Shown: positions 19,318-26,607, counted from the first letter of the stretch. The stretch is 64,000 nucleotides of DNA from Allomuricauda sp. NBRC 101325 (GCF_030268205.1 NZ_BSQF01000002.1:1054001-1118000), one strand, 5' to 3'. Made by a program: numbers and translations. The notes: generated by a model from the letters alone, not told the origin.

Positions 19318-19728
19318 ATGGCATTACAACTAAATACAACCGCATGTGATGGTTCAGATGTGTTCTGGACCTGGATATTATGGCTATTGGCCGCTTTTAT
19401 CATCGGACTGATCCTTGGATGGATCCTTAAACAGATTTTTGGTGGAGGTGGGACTTCCACAGTGGTTCAATCCAAAGACGATCTAACCAAAGTGGAGGGC
19501 ATCGGTCCTAAAATCGAAGGTTTATTGAATAACAAGGGGATTAAGAGTTATAACCAGCTATCCAACACCGATGTGGCTACTTTGGAGAAAATCATTTTAG
19601 ATGCTGGACCTGCGTATACAACCCATCGAGGTAAAACCTTGACTTGGCCGGCCCAAGCAAAATTGGCGGAAATTGGTCAATGGGAGGAACTTAAAAAATG
19701 GCAGGATGTCTTAAAAGGAGGGGTTTAA
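19318..19728 (+). CDS. Membrane-anchored helix-hairpin-helix protein
   Basis: The 136-aa protein has a single membrane helix (about residues 15-41, ILWLLAAFIIGLILGWILK), a Gly-rich linker, and a cytosolic helix-hairpin-helix domain with DDLTKVEGIGPKIEGLLNNK as core, the nonspecific DNA-binding fold also seen in COG3743-type proteins. The conserved end HRGKTLTWPAQAKLAE and WEELKKWQDVLKGG is family-typical. The HhH domain probably faces the cytoplasm. Its placement next to an OmpA-like wall-binding protein suggests a wall-membrane-DNA link, which is inference only. It is followed directly by a terminator. Confidence 0.85.
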   Translation: MALQLNTTACDGSDVFWTWILWLLAAFIIGLILGWILKQIFGGGGTSTVVQSKDDLTKVEGIGPKIEGLLNNKGIKSYNQLSNTDVATLEKIILDAGPAYTTHRGKTLTWPAQAKLAEIGQWEELKKWQDVLKGGV

Positions 19729-19752
19729 GGCTCTTTAAAATTAACTTTAAAT

Positions 19753-19788
19753 GAAACCAGTCCTAATAAACGGACTGGTTTCTTTTTT
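19753..19788 (+). terminator. Rho-independent terminator of the OmpA-HhH unit
   Basis: GAAACCAGTCC (19753-19763) and GGACTGGTTTC (19772-19782) form a perfect 11-bp stem followed by six Ts. Confidence 0.93.
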
Positions 19789-19887
19789 GGTGGATTTTAA
19801 GGAAAGCTTTGGAGTCTTAATTCTTTCAACCAGTATATACCCTTTATATTTGCAACGTTTTGATTTTAAAAATGTAAACCAAAATTT

Positions 19888-20316
19888 ATGAGTACAGTAA
19901 AAGAGAACGACACGGTAAAAGTTCATTACACGGGCAAATTGACCAATGGACAGATTTTTGACAGTTCGTTGCAACGCGAACCGTTGGAAGTGGCCTTGGG
20001 TCAAGGACAATTGATTCCTGGATTTGAGAAAGGTTTGATTGATATGGCCGTTAATGAAAAGAAAACCATTACCATAGATGTACAAGATGCCTATGGTGAA
20101 GTCAATGAAAATCTCTTTCAAAAAATATCGATATCCCAATTGCCAGAGGATTTAAAACCTGAAGTTGGTATGGGGTTGGTCGGTACCAATGCAAACGGAC
20201 AACAGCAACAGTTTCGAGTAGCTAAAGTTGAAGCTGAGGATATTATCTTGGACGGAAACCATCCCTTGGCAGGTCAGGATTTGGTATTTGACCTTGAATT
20301 GGTGGAAATATTATAA
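19888..20316 (+). CDS. FKBP-type peptidyl-prolyl isomerase, SlyD-like
   Basis: The 142-aa protein has the SlyD layout: an FKBP half (VKVHYTGKLTNGQIFDSS, then GQGQLIPGFEKGLIDM), an inserted IF chaperone domain (about residues 65-125) and the closing GNHPLAGQDLVFDLELVEIL. It isomerises Xaa-Pro bonds and assists folding in the cytoplasm. The metal-binding His/Cys-rich tail of enterobacterial SlyD is absent, as is usual in this phylum. The gene stands alone between two terminators and marks the left chromosomal border of the AT-rich island that follows. Confidence 0.95.
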   Translation: MSTVKENDTVKVHYTGKLTNGQIFDSSLQREPLEVALGQGQLIPGFEKGLIDMAVNEKKTITIDVQDAYGEVNENLFQKISISQLPEDLKPEVGMGLVGTNANGQQQQFRVAKVEAEDIILDGNHPLAGQDLVFDLELVEIL

Positions 20317-20338
20317 GCATACAGTTTTCAGAAATCAC

Positions 20339-20373
20339 AAAAACGTCTTATCAGATTGGTAGGGCGTTTTTTT
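20339..20373 (+). terminator. Rho-independent terminator of the FKBP gene
   Basis: AAAAACGTC (20339-20347) pairs with GGCGTTTTT (20363-20371), including one G:U pair, and runs into further Ts. Confidence 0.75.
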
Positions 20374-20429
20374 GTATAAAAGTATTCCGTTGTAAGGAAT
20401 ATTACCATTAAAACGACACTTCCAAAGCA

Positions 20430-20489
20430 ATTTTACATAACGTCAAATTATGGTTTTCCAAATTGAATCATAATGTTCTCTCGTTATGT
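20430..20489. repeat. Left copy of a 24-nt island-flanking motif, inside a two-stem imperfect hairpin
   Basis: Positions 20430-20453 match the 24-nt motif found again at 26399-26422, 26514-26537 and, inverted, 26584-26606; it begins ATTTTACATA and ends AAATTATGG. Here the motif is the 5' arm of a larger fold. ACATAACG (20435-20442) pairs with CGTTATGT (20482-20489), and inside it ATTATG (20447-20452) pairs with CATAAT (20469-20474). The two paired boxes are separated by an unpaired internal loop, a plan like that of single-strand recombination sites. A separate perfect 9-bp hairpin (CTTTGCTTA/TAAGCAAAG, 20492-20513) follows. This fills most of the otherwise empty 20374-20808 gap. Confidence 0.7.
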
Positions 20490-20603
20490 TTCTTTGCTTA
20501 GGTATAAGCAAAGCTTACTTCCATAAATTCCCTGAAAAGTTGAGCTAAAAATTTCCTTTTAAAAAATATAATGGAATACTGTTTTGCCGAACCCGCGGCC
20601 TGT

Positions 20604-20621
20604 CCTGAGCGAAGTCGAAGG
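20604..20621 (+). repeat. Short dispersed repeat, CCTGAGCGNAGTCGAAGG family
   Basis: The 18-mer CCTGAGCGAAGTCGAAGG recurs on the other strand at 39585-39602 (one base different) and, with two extra bases, at 57665-57684. It is an intergenic REP-like repeat. Confidence 0.7.
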
Positions 20622-20808
20622 GAGTAGGGGAGGTGAAAGTGTATGGAATGGAATATTAATTCTTACTTTCTTTATGTTTTTCCGTAAACTATTACTTGTT
20701 AAATTTTAGTATATTTAAAATCTCCCCTTTAACGAATCATTTTATTAATCTTTTATTTGAAATCCCTGTTTTACTACATGTGAGAACTTATGTCAAATAA
20801 TAAAGTTT

Positions 20809-21921
20809 ATGGATATAGAAATTTTAAAAGAAACCATTCAAGATTGTAACATTAATTTTCTTATTGGCTCTGGCTTATCAATGCCATATTTAAGTACCCT
20901 CAATAATGTTGAAACATTACTTACCCAATTATCTAATAATGGTACTTTGGATGTAAAAGAAAAAGAAATAATAAGAGCATCTATATTGATAGAATATTTT
21001 GACAATGTCATTTATAAAAACATAAAGATAGTTGACTCAGTTGCAGACGCTAATCTGGAATCCGTTTTAGACCACTATAAATTATTTTTAAAAACATTTA
21101 ATACAATATTATATAGAAGAAAAAGCTCATTACTTAATAAACAAGTTAATTTATTCACTACCAATATAGATGTGTTTTTTGAGAGAGCAATTGAGGAAAC
21201 ACAAGTTGAATTTAATGATGGCTTTTCGGGTAGATTCAATCCAATATTTAGTCTAACAAATTTTAAAAAGTCTTTTTTTAAAAAAAGCTTGCACTATGAT
21301 AACACAACAGAATTACCAGTATTTAATCTGTTAAAGGTACATGGCTCTTTAACGTGGAAATCTGATTCAGATTCGATTTCTTACTCTGATTTATTTGAAG
21401 TTGAAGAAGTACAAAAAATCAGGAAATTGATTAAAAAAGGTGACCTTATTGAAATTGATAAGAAGACAGGGTTTGCTGAATTAGAGGCGAAAGTTAAAGG
21501 TTTAAAACATAAATCTGTGATTTCTAATTTTTTGAAAGCGTATGATAAACTTGCCATTGTTAATCCAACCAAGGAAAAGTTTAGAAATACAATTTTAAAT
21601 CTAAATTATTATGAATTACTGAGAATTTTTGCAAACGAACTAGAAAAAGAGAATACCATACTTTTTGCTATGGGATTTTCATTTGCCGATGAGCATGTTC
21701 GAGAAATATTACTTCGTGCGGCTAATTCTAATCCAACCTTATTAATTAAAGTTTTGGCTCATACTGAAAAATCTGGAAAGGAAACGCAGAAACATCTATT
21801 CAAAGGAAATGAAAACCCAAAATATAATAACATTGAAATTATAACTCCTGTAAAAGGAAGTGAATATGACTTTGAGACAATTAATAATGAGATTTTTGTA
21901 AAACTACTTGAAACTTTATAA
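20809..21921 (+). CDS. SIR2-domain NADase-like protein (first SIR2 of the operon)
   Basis: The 370-aa protein has a SIR2-like Rossmann domain. A GSGLS nucleotide-binding loop lies at residues 20-24, the catalytic-type asparagine is Asn119 in FTTNID, and the catalytic histidine is His178 in LLKVHGSLTW. The C-terminal MGFSFADEHVREIL motif (288-301) is typical of phage-defence SIR2 proteins. In such systems SIR2 hydrolyses NAD+ when infection is sensed, stopping phage growth by starving the cell. No zinc ribbon is present between the histidine and the C-terminal motif. The gene is followed after 3 bp by a HerA ATPase, which identifies the pair as a SIR2-HerA-type system. Base composition is very AT-rich. 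Confidence 0.9.
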   Translation: MDIEILKETIQDCNINFLIGSGLSMPYLSTLNNVETLLTQLSNNGTLDVKEKEIIRASILIEYFDNVIYKNIKIVDSVADANLESVLDHYKLFLKTFNTILYRRKSSLLNKQVNLFTTNIDVFFERAIEETQVEFNDGFSGRFNPIFSLTNFKKSFFKKSLHYDNTTELPVFNLLKVHGSLTWKSDSDSISYSDLFEVEEVQKIRKLIKKGDLIEIDKKTGFAELEAKVKGLKHKSVISNFLKAYDKLAIVNPTKEKFRNTILNLNYYELLRIFANELEKENTILFAMGFSFADEHVREILLRAANSNPTLLIKVLAHTEKSGKETQKHLFKGNENPKYNNIEIITPVKGSEYDFETINNEIFVKLLETL

Positions 21922-21924
21922 CCA

Positions 21925-24174
21925 ATGAATGAAGATTTAAGTATTAAAGAATCAATTTTCAGAATAGGCAAAGTCATATCTGTCGAAGGAAGAGAGATCA
22001 AGATAAAAGTAGATAAGGCAAAAAATAGTTCAAGTTTGCTCTACAAAGGAGAATTGATTAAAAACGTTTCAGTTGGTAGTTATATTAAAATAATAAAAGG
22101 TTTTATCTCCATTATAGGCAAAGTTGAAGGAGAATTAATAAATGAGGATTTAGTTTACAGTAAGAAAGAATATAAAAGCGATAAGCAAAAGGTAAATAGA
22201 GTTTTAAAAGTCAGTCTTTTAGGTTTCTTTAAAGAGATGCGATTTGAAAGAGGTATAAAGGAAATGCCTTTAATTGACAATGAGTGTTATTTATTAGAAA
22301 AAAGTGAATTTGAAGCCGTACATGATTTTATAGGGAAAAATGATGTTCCAATTGATTTAGGAAGATTGTCGTTAGAAAAAGGGCAAAAAGTTAGAGTTGG
22401 TATTAATAGCTTATTTGCAAGCCACATAGGAATTTTTGGAAATACGGGAAGCGGTAAATCATATACTTTAGCTCGCATTTACAGAACACTTTTTGAAAAA
22501 TTTAAAGAAAATCAAAAATTTTCTAAAAAGGCTAGATTCTTGCTAATAGATTTTAACGGTGAGTACATTATCGAAAATGATGAAAAAGAAGATAATGTAA
22601 TAATATCACAGAATTATAAAAAAATTATAAAACTATCTTCTGAAGGTGGTGACAAATACCCAATTGATAAAAATTCAATTGAAAATATTGAAATTTTAAG
22701 CATACTTCTTGATGCAACTGAAAAAACTCAAACCCCATTTTTAAAGCGGTCTCTAAAATATAAGAGTAAAATACTTTTAGATTTTTCGAATATCGATACA
22801 ATTATTGAACAAGAAATAATTCAAGAATTATTTAAAAAGAGTGATAGAGATTTTGGAACTAAAATTCTTATTGATTTCTTTTTTGATTTATTCAACTCAA
22901 TAGAAAACAAAGATGTAATTAGAGATATAAGAAGTTTAATAGAAACCGAATTGGGTAGTAACAATATTACAGGAAGTTACTATTCAATAACTGTAGATAG
23001 GGACAATACAAAAGATGTAAGTTTTGGTAATAGTAGATATCCGCAATATGAACAAGAAAATATAGAAACCTATTTTCTTGCTCCGTTGCGTGATTTATTA
23101 AAAAGTATAGAGTATACGGATTCCAATATAAACCTCATACGTTTAAAAATAATACTAAAATATTACAGAGAAATAATTACTGGTCATTCAAATAAAGAGC
23201 ATTTATCTCCTATGATAAGTAGAATGCACAAAAGATTTGATGAACTTGATAAACTACTTGAAATTAGAAACGAAAAAACTGTCTTTGATAAATTTTTAAC
23301 TGTTATATCATTAAAAAATATTAATGACAACGCAATAAAAAAAGTACTCCCTCTTATTATTTGTAAAGAATTATATGAAAAACAAAAATTAATCAAAGAG
23401 AAAGGGCATTATTTAAATATTATTATAGATGAAGCACACAATGTTTTGTCAAAAGAGTCTATAAGAGAGAATGAGCAATGGAAAGATTATAGGCTTGAAA
23501 CCTTTGAAGAAATTATAAAAGAAGGTAGAAAATTTGGTGTTTTTTTAACTATAGCTAGTCAAAGACCATCTGATATCTCACCAACAATTGTTTCCCAACT
23601 TCACAATTATTTCTTGCACAGACTTATTAATAACAATGATATAAAGGCAATTGAAAGAACTGTTTCATATCTAGACAAAGTTTCTTTTGAGTATCTGCCA
23701 ATTTTACCTACGGGAACATGCATAATGGCTGGCCTATCTGCTCAAGTACCAGTAGTTATTGATATTGCCCGTATCACCAATAAGGATAATGAACCAAAAA
23801 ATAAGACCATTGACCTTATCAAAAATTGGACTGAAGACGAAGGATTGGAAATGGAAGTGGAATTTGAAATTTGGGAGGTTGAAGCAATTAAATGGATAGA
23901 GTTTTTAATGGACAGAGCTGAAGTAGATGATGAAAATAATGCATTAATAATCGAAGGGGATTTCGAAGAAGGGATTATTGGGTTTACTGCTAAAGATAAA
24001 TATGAGATGTTTAGATATTTGGAAAGCGAAGCGGAAAAAGAAGCTATTAATTATATGCCTTTAGATAAGGAAATTAGAGAATATGAAATATCAAGATTAG
24101 ATACACAAAGCTTAATTCAGTCTTCAATTGATAAAAACATATATAAATTACTAATTCTAGGTTGGGCTAGATAA
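21925..24174 (+). CDS. HerA-type hexameric ATPase (FtsK/HerA family) of a SIR2-HerA module
   Basis: The 749-aa protein has an N-terminal HAS-barrel-like region (about residues 10-75). A RecA-like ATPase core follows with Walker A GNTGSGKS at 172-179, LLIDFNGEYI at about 207-215, Walker B NIIIDEAHNV at 498-507 and the SQRPSDISPTIVSQL segment at 545-559. The core is interrupted by a helical insertion (about 250-480). A C-terminal acidic region ends the protein. HerA motors form hexamers that move DNA; with SIR2 they assemble into large antiphage complexes in known systems. Spacing of 3 bp before and 8 bp after makes it the centre of a three-gene operon. Confidence 0.93.
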   Translation: MNEDLSIKESIFRIGKVISVEGREIKIKVDKAKNSSSLLYKGELIKNVSVGSYIKIIKGFISIIGKVEGELINEDLVYSKKEYKSDKQKVNRVLKVSLLGFFKEMRFERGIKEMPLIDNECYLLEKSEFEAVHDFIGKNDVPIDLGRLSLEKGQKVRVGINSLFASHIGIFGNTGSGKSYTLARIYRTLFEKFKENQKFSKKARFLLIDFNGEYIIENDEKEDNVIISQNYKKIIKLSSEGGDKYPIDKNSIENIEILSILLDATEKTQTPFLKRSLKYKSKILLDFSNIDTIIEQEIIQELFKKSDRDFGTKILIDFFFDLFNSIENKDVIRDIRSLIETELGSNNITGSYYSITVDRDNTKDVSFGNSRYPQYEQENIETYFLAPLRDLLKSIEYTDSNINLIRLKIILKYYREIITGHSNKEHLSPMISRMHKRFDELDKLLEIRNEKTVFDKFLTVISLKNINDNAIKKVLPLIICKELYEKQKLIKEKGHYLNIIIDEAHNVLSKESIRENEQWKDYRLETFEEIIKEGRKFGVFLTIASQRPSDISPTIVSQLHNYFLHRLINNNDIKAIERTVSYLDKVSFEYLPILPTGTCIMAGLSAQVPVVIDIARITNKDNEPKNKTIDLIKNWTEDEGLEMEVEFEIWEVEAIKWIEFLMDRAEVDDENNALIIEGDFEEGIIGFTAKDKYEMFRYLESEAEKEAINYMPLDKEIREYEISRLDTQSLIQSSIDKNIYKLLILGWAR

Positions 24175-24182
24175 AATTAATT

Positions 24183-25292
24183 ATGAAAACAGTGTTTATT
24201 TTAGGTGCAGGATTTTCGAAACCTGCTGGAGCTCCTGTTCAGTTTGAATTAATGGAGGATATTATAAATTTAAGAAATCAAGATTTTGATCGTCAAGACA
24301 CAATAGTTGAAAAACTAAATAGATTTGAAGAGTTTTTGGAAAATCAACTTTACATATCTAGACAAAACTTTTATCAAGTAACTCTAGAGGATATTTTCAC
24401 ACCTTTAGACAGATGCATAATTGACAATGTGGCTTATAGAGGGATTTTGCCTAAAGACTTAAAAAGTTTAAGAGAAGATATTTACAATTTGATTGTTGTT
24501 GCTCTTAAGGAAAGGCTGGATAGACATAATAACAAAGGTTACATAGATGATTTTGCCAAAATTATTGTTGCCGAGGCTAAAAAAAGAGTTGAGAACATTA
24601 AAAGAGATACAATTTCAATTTTATCAACTAATTGGGATATACTTTTAGACAACTCACTAAATGATGCAATTCGTAACGTTTATTATAAAAATAATGATAT
24701 AGATGGAGTAGTGGATTACTGTTGTCACGTAAGCTCATATGATGAAGATGATGTTAAAATCAAACCAGGATTACAAGCATTAGGCGAAGGAAAGTATAAC
24801 GTTAAATTGCTAAAACTTCATGGTTCTATGAATTGGCTGCAATGTACTAATTGCCAAAGATTATATATAAAATTCAATAACAAACTTGTTGACTATAGAC
24901 GATTTGGTAATTCGAAATGTAGACATTGTAACAAGAATTATAAGGGAAATGATACAAGTTATTCTTTGGAGAGTAATCTAATTATGCCAACTTTTTTGAA
25001 AGATTTAAATAATTTTCAAGTGAAGTTAATTTGGCAAAATGCAGGAGTAGAATTATCCGAAGCTAATAAAATTGTTTTTATTGGTTACTCACTGCCATAT
25101 GCGGACTTTGAATTACGTCAATTGCTATCAAGAATGGTAAGGCATGATGCCAAAATAGAAGTCGTTTTAAGAGCTAAAGAAAATTTAGAAAATGACCCAA
25201 CTTATAAAAGGTACAAAGATTTCTTTGGGAAGAGAGATATAGTACCAATTGGAAATGGGGTAGAACATTATATAGAAACTATGACTATATAA
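24183..25292 (+). CDS. Second SIR2-domain protein, with zinc ribbon
   Basis: The 369-aa protein is a different SIR2 from the first gene of the operon. It has GAGFS at residues 8-12, Asn150 in LSTNWD, His213 in LLKLHGSMNW, and then a four-cysteine zinc ribbon (CTNC at 221-224 and CRHC at 246-249) in the place used by true sirtuins. The VFIGYSLPYADFELRQLL motif (298-315) closes the domain. It could be an NADase or a deacylase. Known two-gene SIR2-HerA systems have a single SIR2, so a second one after HerA is unusual and may be an additional effector or a regulator. It starts 8 bp after the HerA stop. Confidence 0.9.
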   Translation: MKTVFILGAGFSKPAGAPVQFELMEDIINLRNQDFDRQDTIVEKLNRFEEFLENQLYISRQNFYQVTLEDIFTPLDRCIIDNVAYRGILPKDLKSLREDIYNLIVVALKERLDRHNNKGYIDDFAKIIVAEAKKRVENIKRDTISILSTNWDILLDNSLNDAIRNVYYKNNDIDGVVDYCCHVSSYDEDDVKIKPGLQALGEGKYNVKLLKLHGSMNWLQCTNCQRLYIKFNNKLVDYRRFGNSKCRHCNKNYKGNDTSYSLESNLIMPTFLKDLNNFQVKLIWQNAGVELSEANKIVFIGYSLPYADFELRQLLSRMVRHDAKIEVVLRAKENLENDPTYKRYKDFFGKRDIVPIGNGVEHYIETMTI

Positions 25293-25388
25293 GCGTTAGA
25301 TGTACTAGAATCTAGTTCTGTGACCATAACAAATAAAAAAAATGAGCATGAGGAGGATGAAGAAAATGCGGGCCAGTAGGGGAGTGAA

Positions 25389-25472
25389 TTTGTGACTTGG
25401 CACAAAGAGCCATTGCCCTGGGCTTTGTGTGGGGGCGTGAAACGCCCAAGTAGCGAAGCTACAAGTCACAAA
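25389..25472. repeat. Cloverleaf-like palindromic element (four stems)
   Basis: Four nested inverted repeats fit one 84-nt fold. P1 is TTTGTGACTTG (25389-25399) with CAAGTCACAAA (25462-25472), 11 bp perfect. P2 is CACAAAG (25401-25407) with CTTTGTG (25423-25429). P3 is GGGCGT-GAA-ACGCCC (25433-25447). P4 is TAGC-GAA-GCTA (25451-25461). It is not a tRNA: stem lengths are wrong and there is no T-loop. It lies 96 bp after the SIR2 operon and could be a REP/MITE-like element, a cruciform-forming DNA site or an RNA. Its reading frames look incidental. Confidence 0.6.
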
Positions 25473-25540
25473 GGGTGCGTGGAAGCATATTTTCTTCTTG
25501 ATTTTTTGTTTCTTTTGCATCAAGGCAAAAGATAGAAACC

Positions 25541-25750
25541 CTATAAAGATTTTTTTCTGTGACCAGTTGGGTAAGGTTTAATCTTTTTCTTAAAATCCTC
25601 AATTTCATCTTTCAGTTTCTTATTGGCGTTCGTAATAAGCTCATTTTGTAGTTTCATTATTGCCAATAAATCATGCATCGCATTTAAATTCTCCAATTGA
25701 GCACCGACAATTTGTTCTAAATCTGCCTTGGTATATCCATTTCTACTCAT
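25541..25750 (-). CDS. Small coiled-coil protein divergent from an XRE regulator
   Basis: From the ATG at 25750 the product is 69 aa: MSRNGYTKADLEQIVGAQLE, then a heptad-like stretch rich in Leu, Asn and Lys and a basic tail ending GHRKKSL. The frame extends further upstream (to 25888), but that part is hydrophobic, reads through the promoter region and would collide with the divergent gene, so the shorter start is preferred. I do not recognise the family. The short leading segment KADLEQIVGAQL could be a small DNA- or protein-binding helix pair. It shares a 140-bp regulatory region with the XRE gene at 25891. Confidence 0.6.
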   Translation of the reverse strand: MSRNGYTKADLEQIVGAQLENLNAMHDLLAIMKLQNELITNANKKLKDEIEDFKKKIKPYPTGHRKKSL

Positions 25751-25785
25751 AGAATATATATTTTTTACACAATAGTTTCGATTAT

Positions 25786-25801
25786 CTATACTAAAGTATA
25801 G
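25786..25801. promoter_or_regulatory. Palindromic operator candidate near the coiled-coil gene promoter
   Basis: CTATACT-AA-AGTATAG is a perfect 7-bp inverted repeat with a 2-nt spacer. On the minus strand a TTTTG at 19 nt from TACTTTAG (one mismatch to TAnnTTTG) makes the palindrome overlap the -7 region of the 25541-25750 gene. Confidence 0.5.
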
Positions 25802-25836
25802 AATAAATATCCAAAACCAAAACATTTGATTCAAAA

Positions 25837-25868
25837 TTTGATACAAGTGTATACATAATCTATATTTA
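25837..25868 (+). promoter_or_regulatory. Bacteroidota-type promoter of the XRE gene with a spacer palindrome
   Basis: TTTG (25837-25840) and TATATTTA (25861-25868, one mismatch to TAnnTTTG) are 20 nt apart. The spacer holds ATACA-AG-TGTAT (25841-25852), a perfect inverted repeat with the same 2-nt spacing and similar half-site as the palindrome at 25786. The two sites together suggest autoregulation by the XRE protein. Confidence 0.55.
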
Positions 25869-25890
25869 TGTTGATAAAAATCAAACACTT

Positions 25891-26112
25891 ATGACCAAAC
25901 TAGGTCTATATCTAGCAAAGAAGTCGATAAATAAGGCAGAAGTCTCCAGAAAGACTGGGATAAGTAAATCCCGAATGAGCCAATTGAGTTCTAATGAATC
26001 CACGAAACTTCGTGCAGATGAATTATATCTTATTGCATTGGCTATTGATGTAGATCCTTGTGAAATCTTACAAGAAGTCTGTGGAGATATTAAACTACAG
26101 GAAGAGCATTAA
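25891..26112 (+). CDS. Small XRE/Cro-CI-type transcriptional regulator
   Basis: The 73-aa product is a bare helix-turn-helix of the XRE family. The SINKAEVSRKTGISKSRMSQLS segment (about residues 13-34) is the HTH, followed by TKLRADELYLIALAIDVDPCEIL, the standard third-to-fifth helices. The size and sequence are typical of a small regulator widespread in flavobacteria. It likely binds the two palindromes in the upstream region and controls itself and the divergent coiled-coil gene. It lies between the cloverleaf element and the right-hand repeats of the island. Confidence 0.9.
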   Translation: MTKLGLYLAKKSINKAEVSRKTGISKSRMSQLSSNESTKLRADELYLIALAIDVDPCEILQEVCGDIKLQEEH

Positions 26113-26398
26113 ATTCTATTTGACATAATATTAAGAACCAAAAAAAAGTTTCAATTAGGGGGGTATTTGAGCAAGTGCTTAGAAATTTATGCTCCGCTAA
26201 ATTTTAAGCTTTTGCGACAAGCTGACGAGATTTTACTGAAATTTTTCTTCTCCAAATTTTCAATTAAACCAAAGGTTTCAATACATACGAAAAGCTAAGC
26301 TTTTAATGGCGCTGGCCAAGTGGCTGAGAATTGCGTATAAAAATAAATGCAAGGGCATTTAGTTTTTATGAAAGCAATGTGCTGTTGGCCGAGCGGCT
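26113..26398. other. AT-rich gene-free stretch with small palindromes
   Basis: No plausible gene is seen on either strand. It contains AAAAGCT-A-AGCTTTT (26289-26303), several direct AAATTTT/AAATTTTT repeats and a GGCCGAGCGGC-type palindrome at its right end. It looks like decayed or non-coding mobile DNA continuing into the repeat at 26399. Confidence 0.5.
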
Positions 26399-26422
26399 AT
26401 TTTACATAGCGACAAATTATAG
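26399..26422 (+). repeat. Third-site copy of the 24-nt island motif (direct orientation)
   Basis: This copy starts ATTTTACATAGCGAC and ends AAATTATAG, differing from the 20430 copy at only a few positions. TAGCG (26407-26411) may pair with CGCTA (26452-26456) around a CGGC-GTA-GCCG hairpin, again giving a two-stem plan. Confidence 0.65.
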
Positions 26423-26512
26423 ATACAAATGCAAAGATGCGGCGTAGCCGACCGCTAGTGAATGTTTCATGACCCCGTTGAAAATTTCAATCTATGACGC
26501 TCGCATGAGGGA

Positions 26513-26607
26513 TATTTTACATAATGGAAAATTATAGCTTACGGATGGCGAAACCCTTAAAAATCAACATGACGACATTTGTACTATAATTTACATTATG
26601 TAAAATA
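26513..26607. repeat. 95-nt inverted-repeat element made of two facing copies of the motif
   Basis: The left arm 26514-26537 and the right arm 26584-26606 are inverted copies. ATTTTACATAATG pairs perfectly with CATTATGTAAAAT (13 bp), then a small bulge, then nine more pairs ending ATTATAG/CTATAAT; a flanking T:A pair adds one. The 46-nt loop codes for nothing visible. It ends 41 bp before the universal stress protein gene and forms the right border of the AT-rich island. Confidence 0.75.

Larger units (their letters stand above)
20430..26607. mobile_element. Candidate AT-rich defence island bounded by inverted copies of a 24-nt motif
   Basis: The outermost copies of the motif (20430-20453, plus; 26584-26606, minus) are in inverted orientation and enclose the SIR2-HerA-SIR2 operon, the cloverleaf element and the small XRE/coiled-coil pair. 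The interior is visibly more AT-rich than the flanking FKBP and universal stress protein genes. No transposase or recombinase lies inside, and no obvious target duplication is seen at the two ends. The borders are therefore inferred and may instead be two independent insertions of a small repeat. Confidence 0.35.

Noticed and set aside
25305-25523. Minus-strand 72-codon frame over the cloverleaf element
   Set aside because: It reads through all four stems and has no domain-like sequence; the palindromes explain the DNA better.
26310-26400. GGCCAAGTGGCTGAG and GGCCGAGCGGCT resemble tRNA D-arm sequences
   Set aside because: No acceptor stem, anticodon arm or T-loop can be placed around them.
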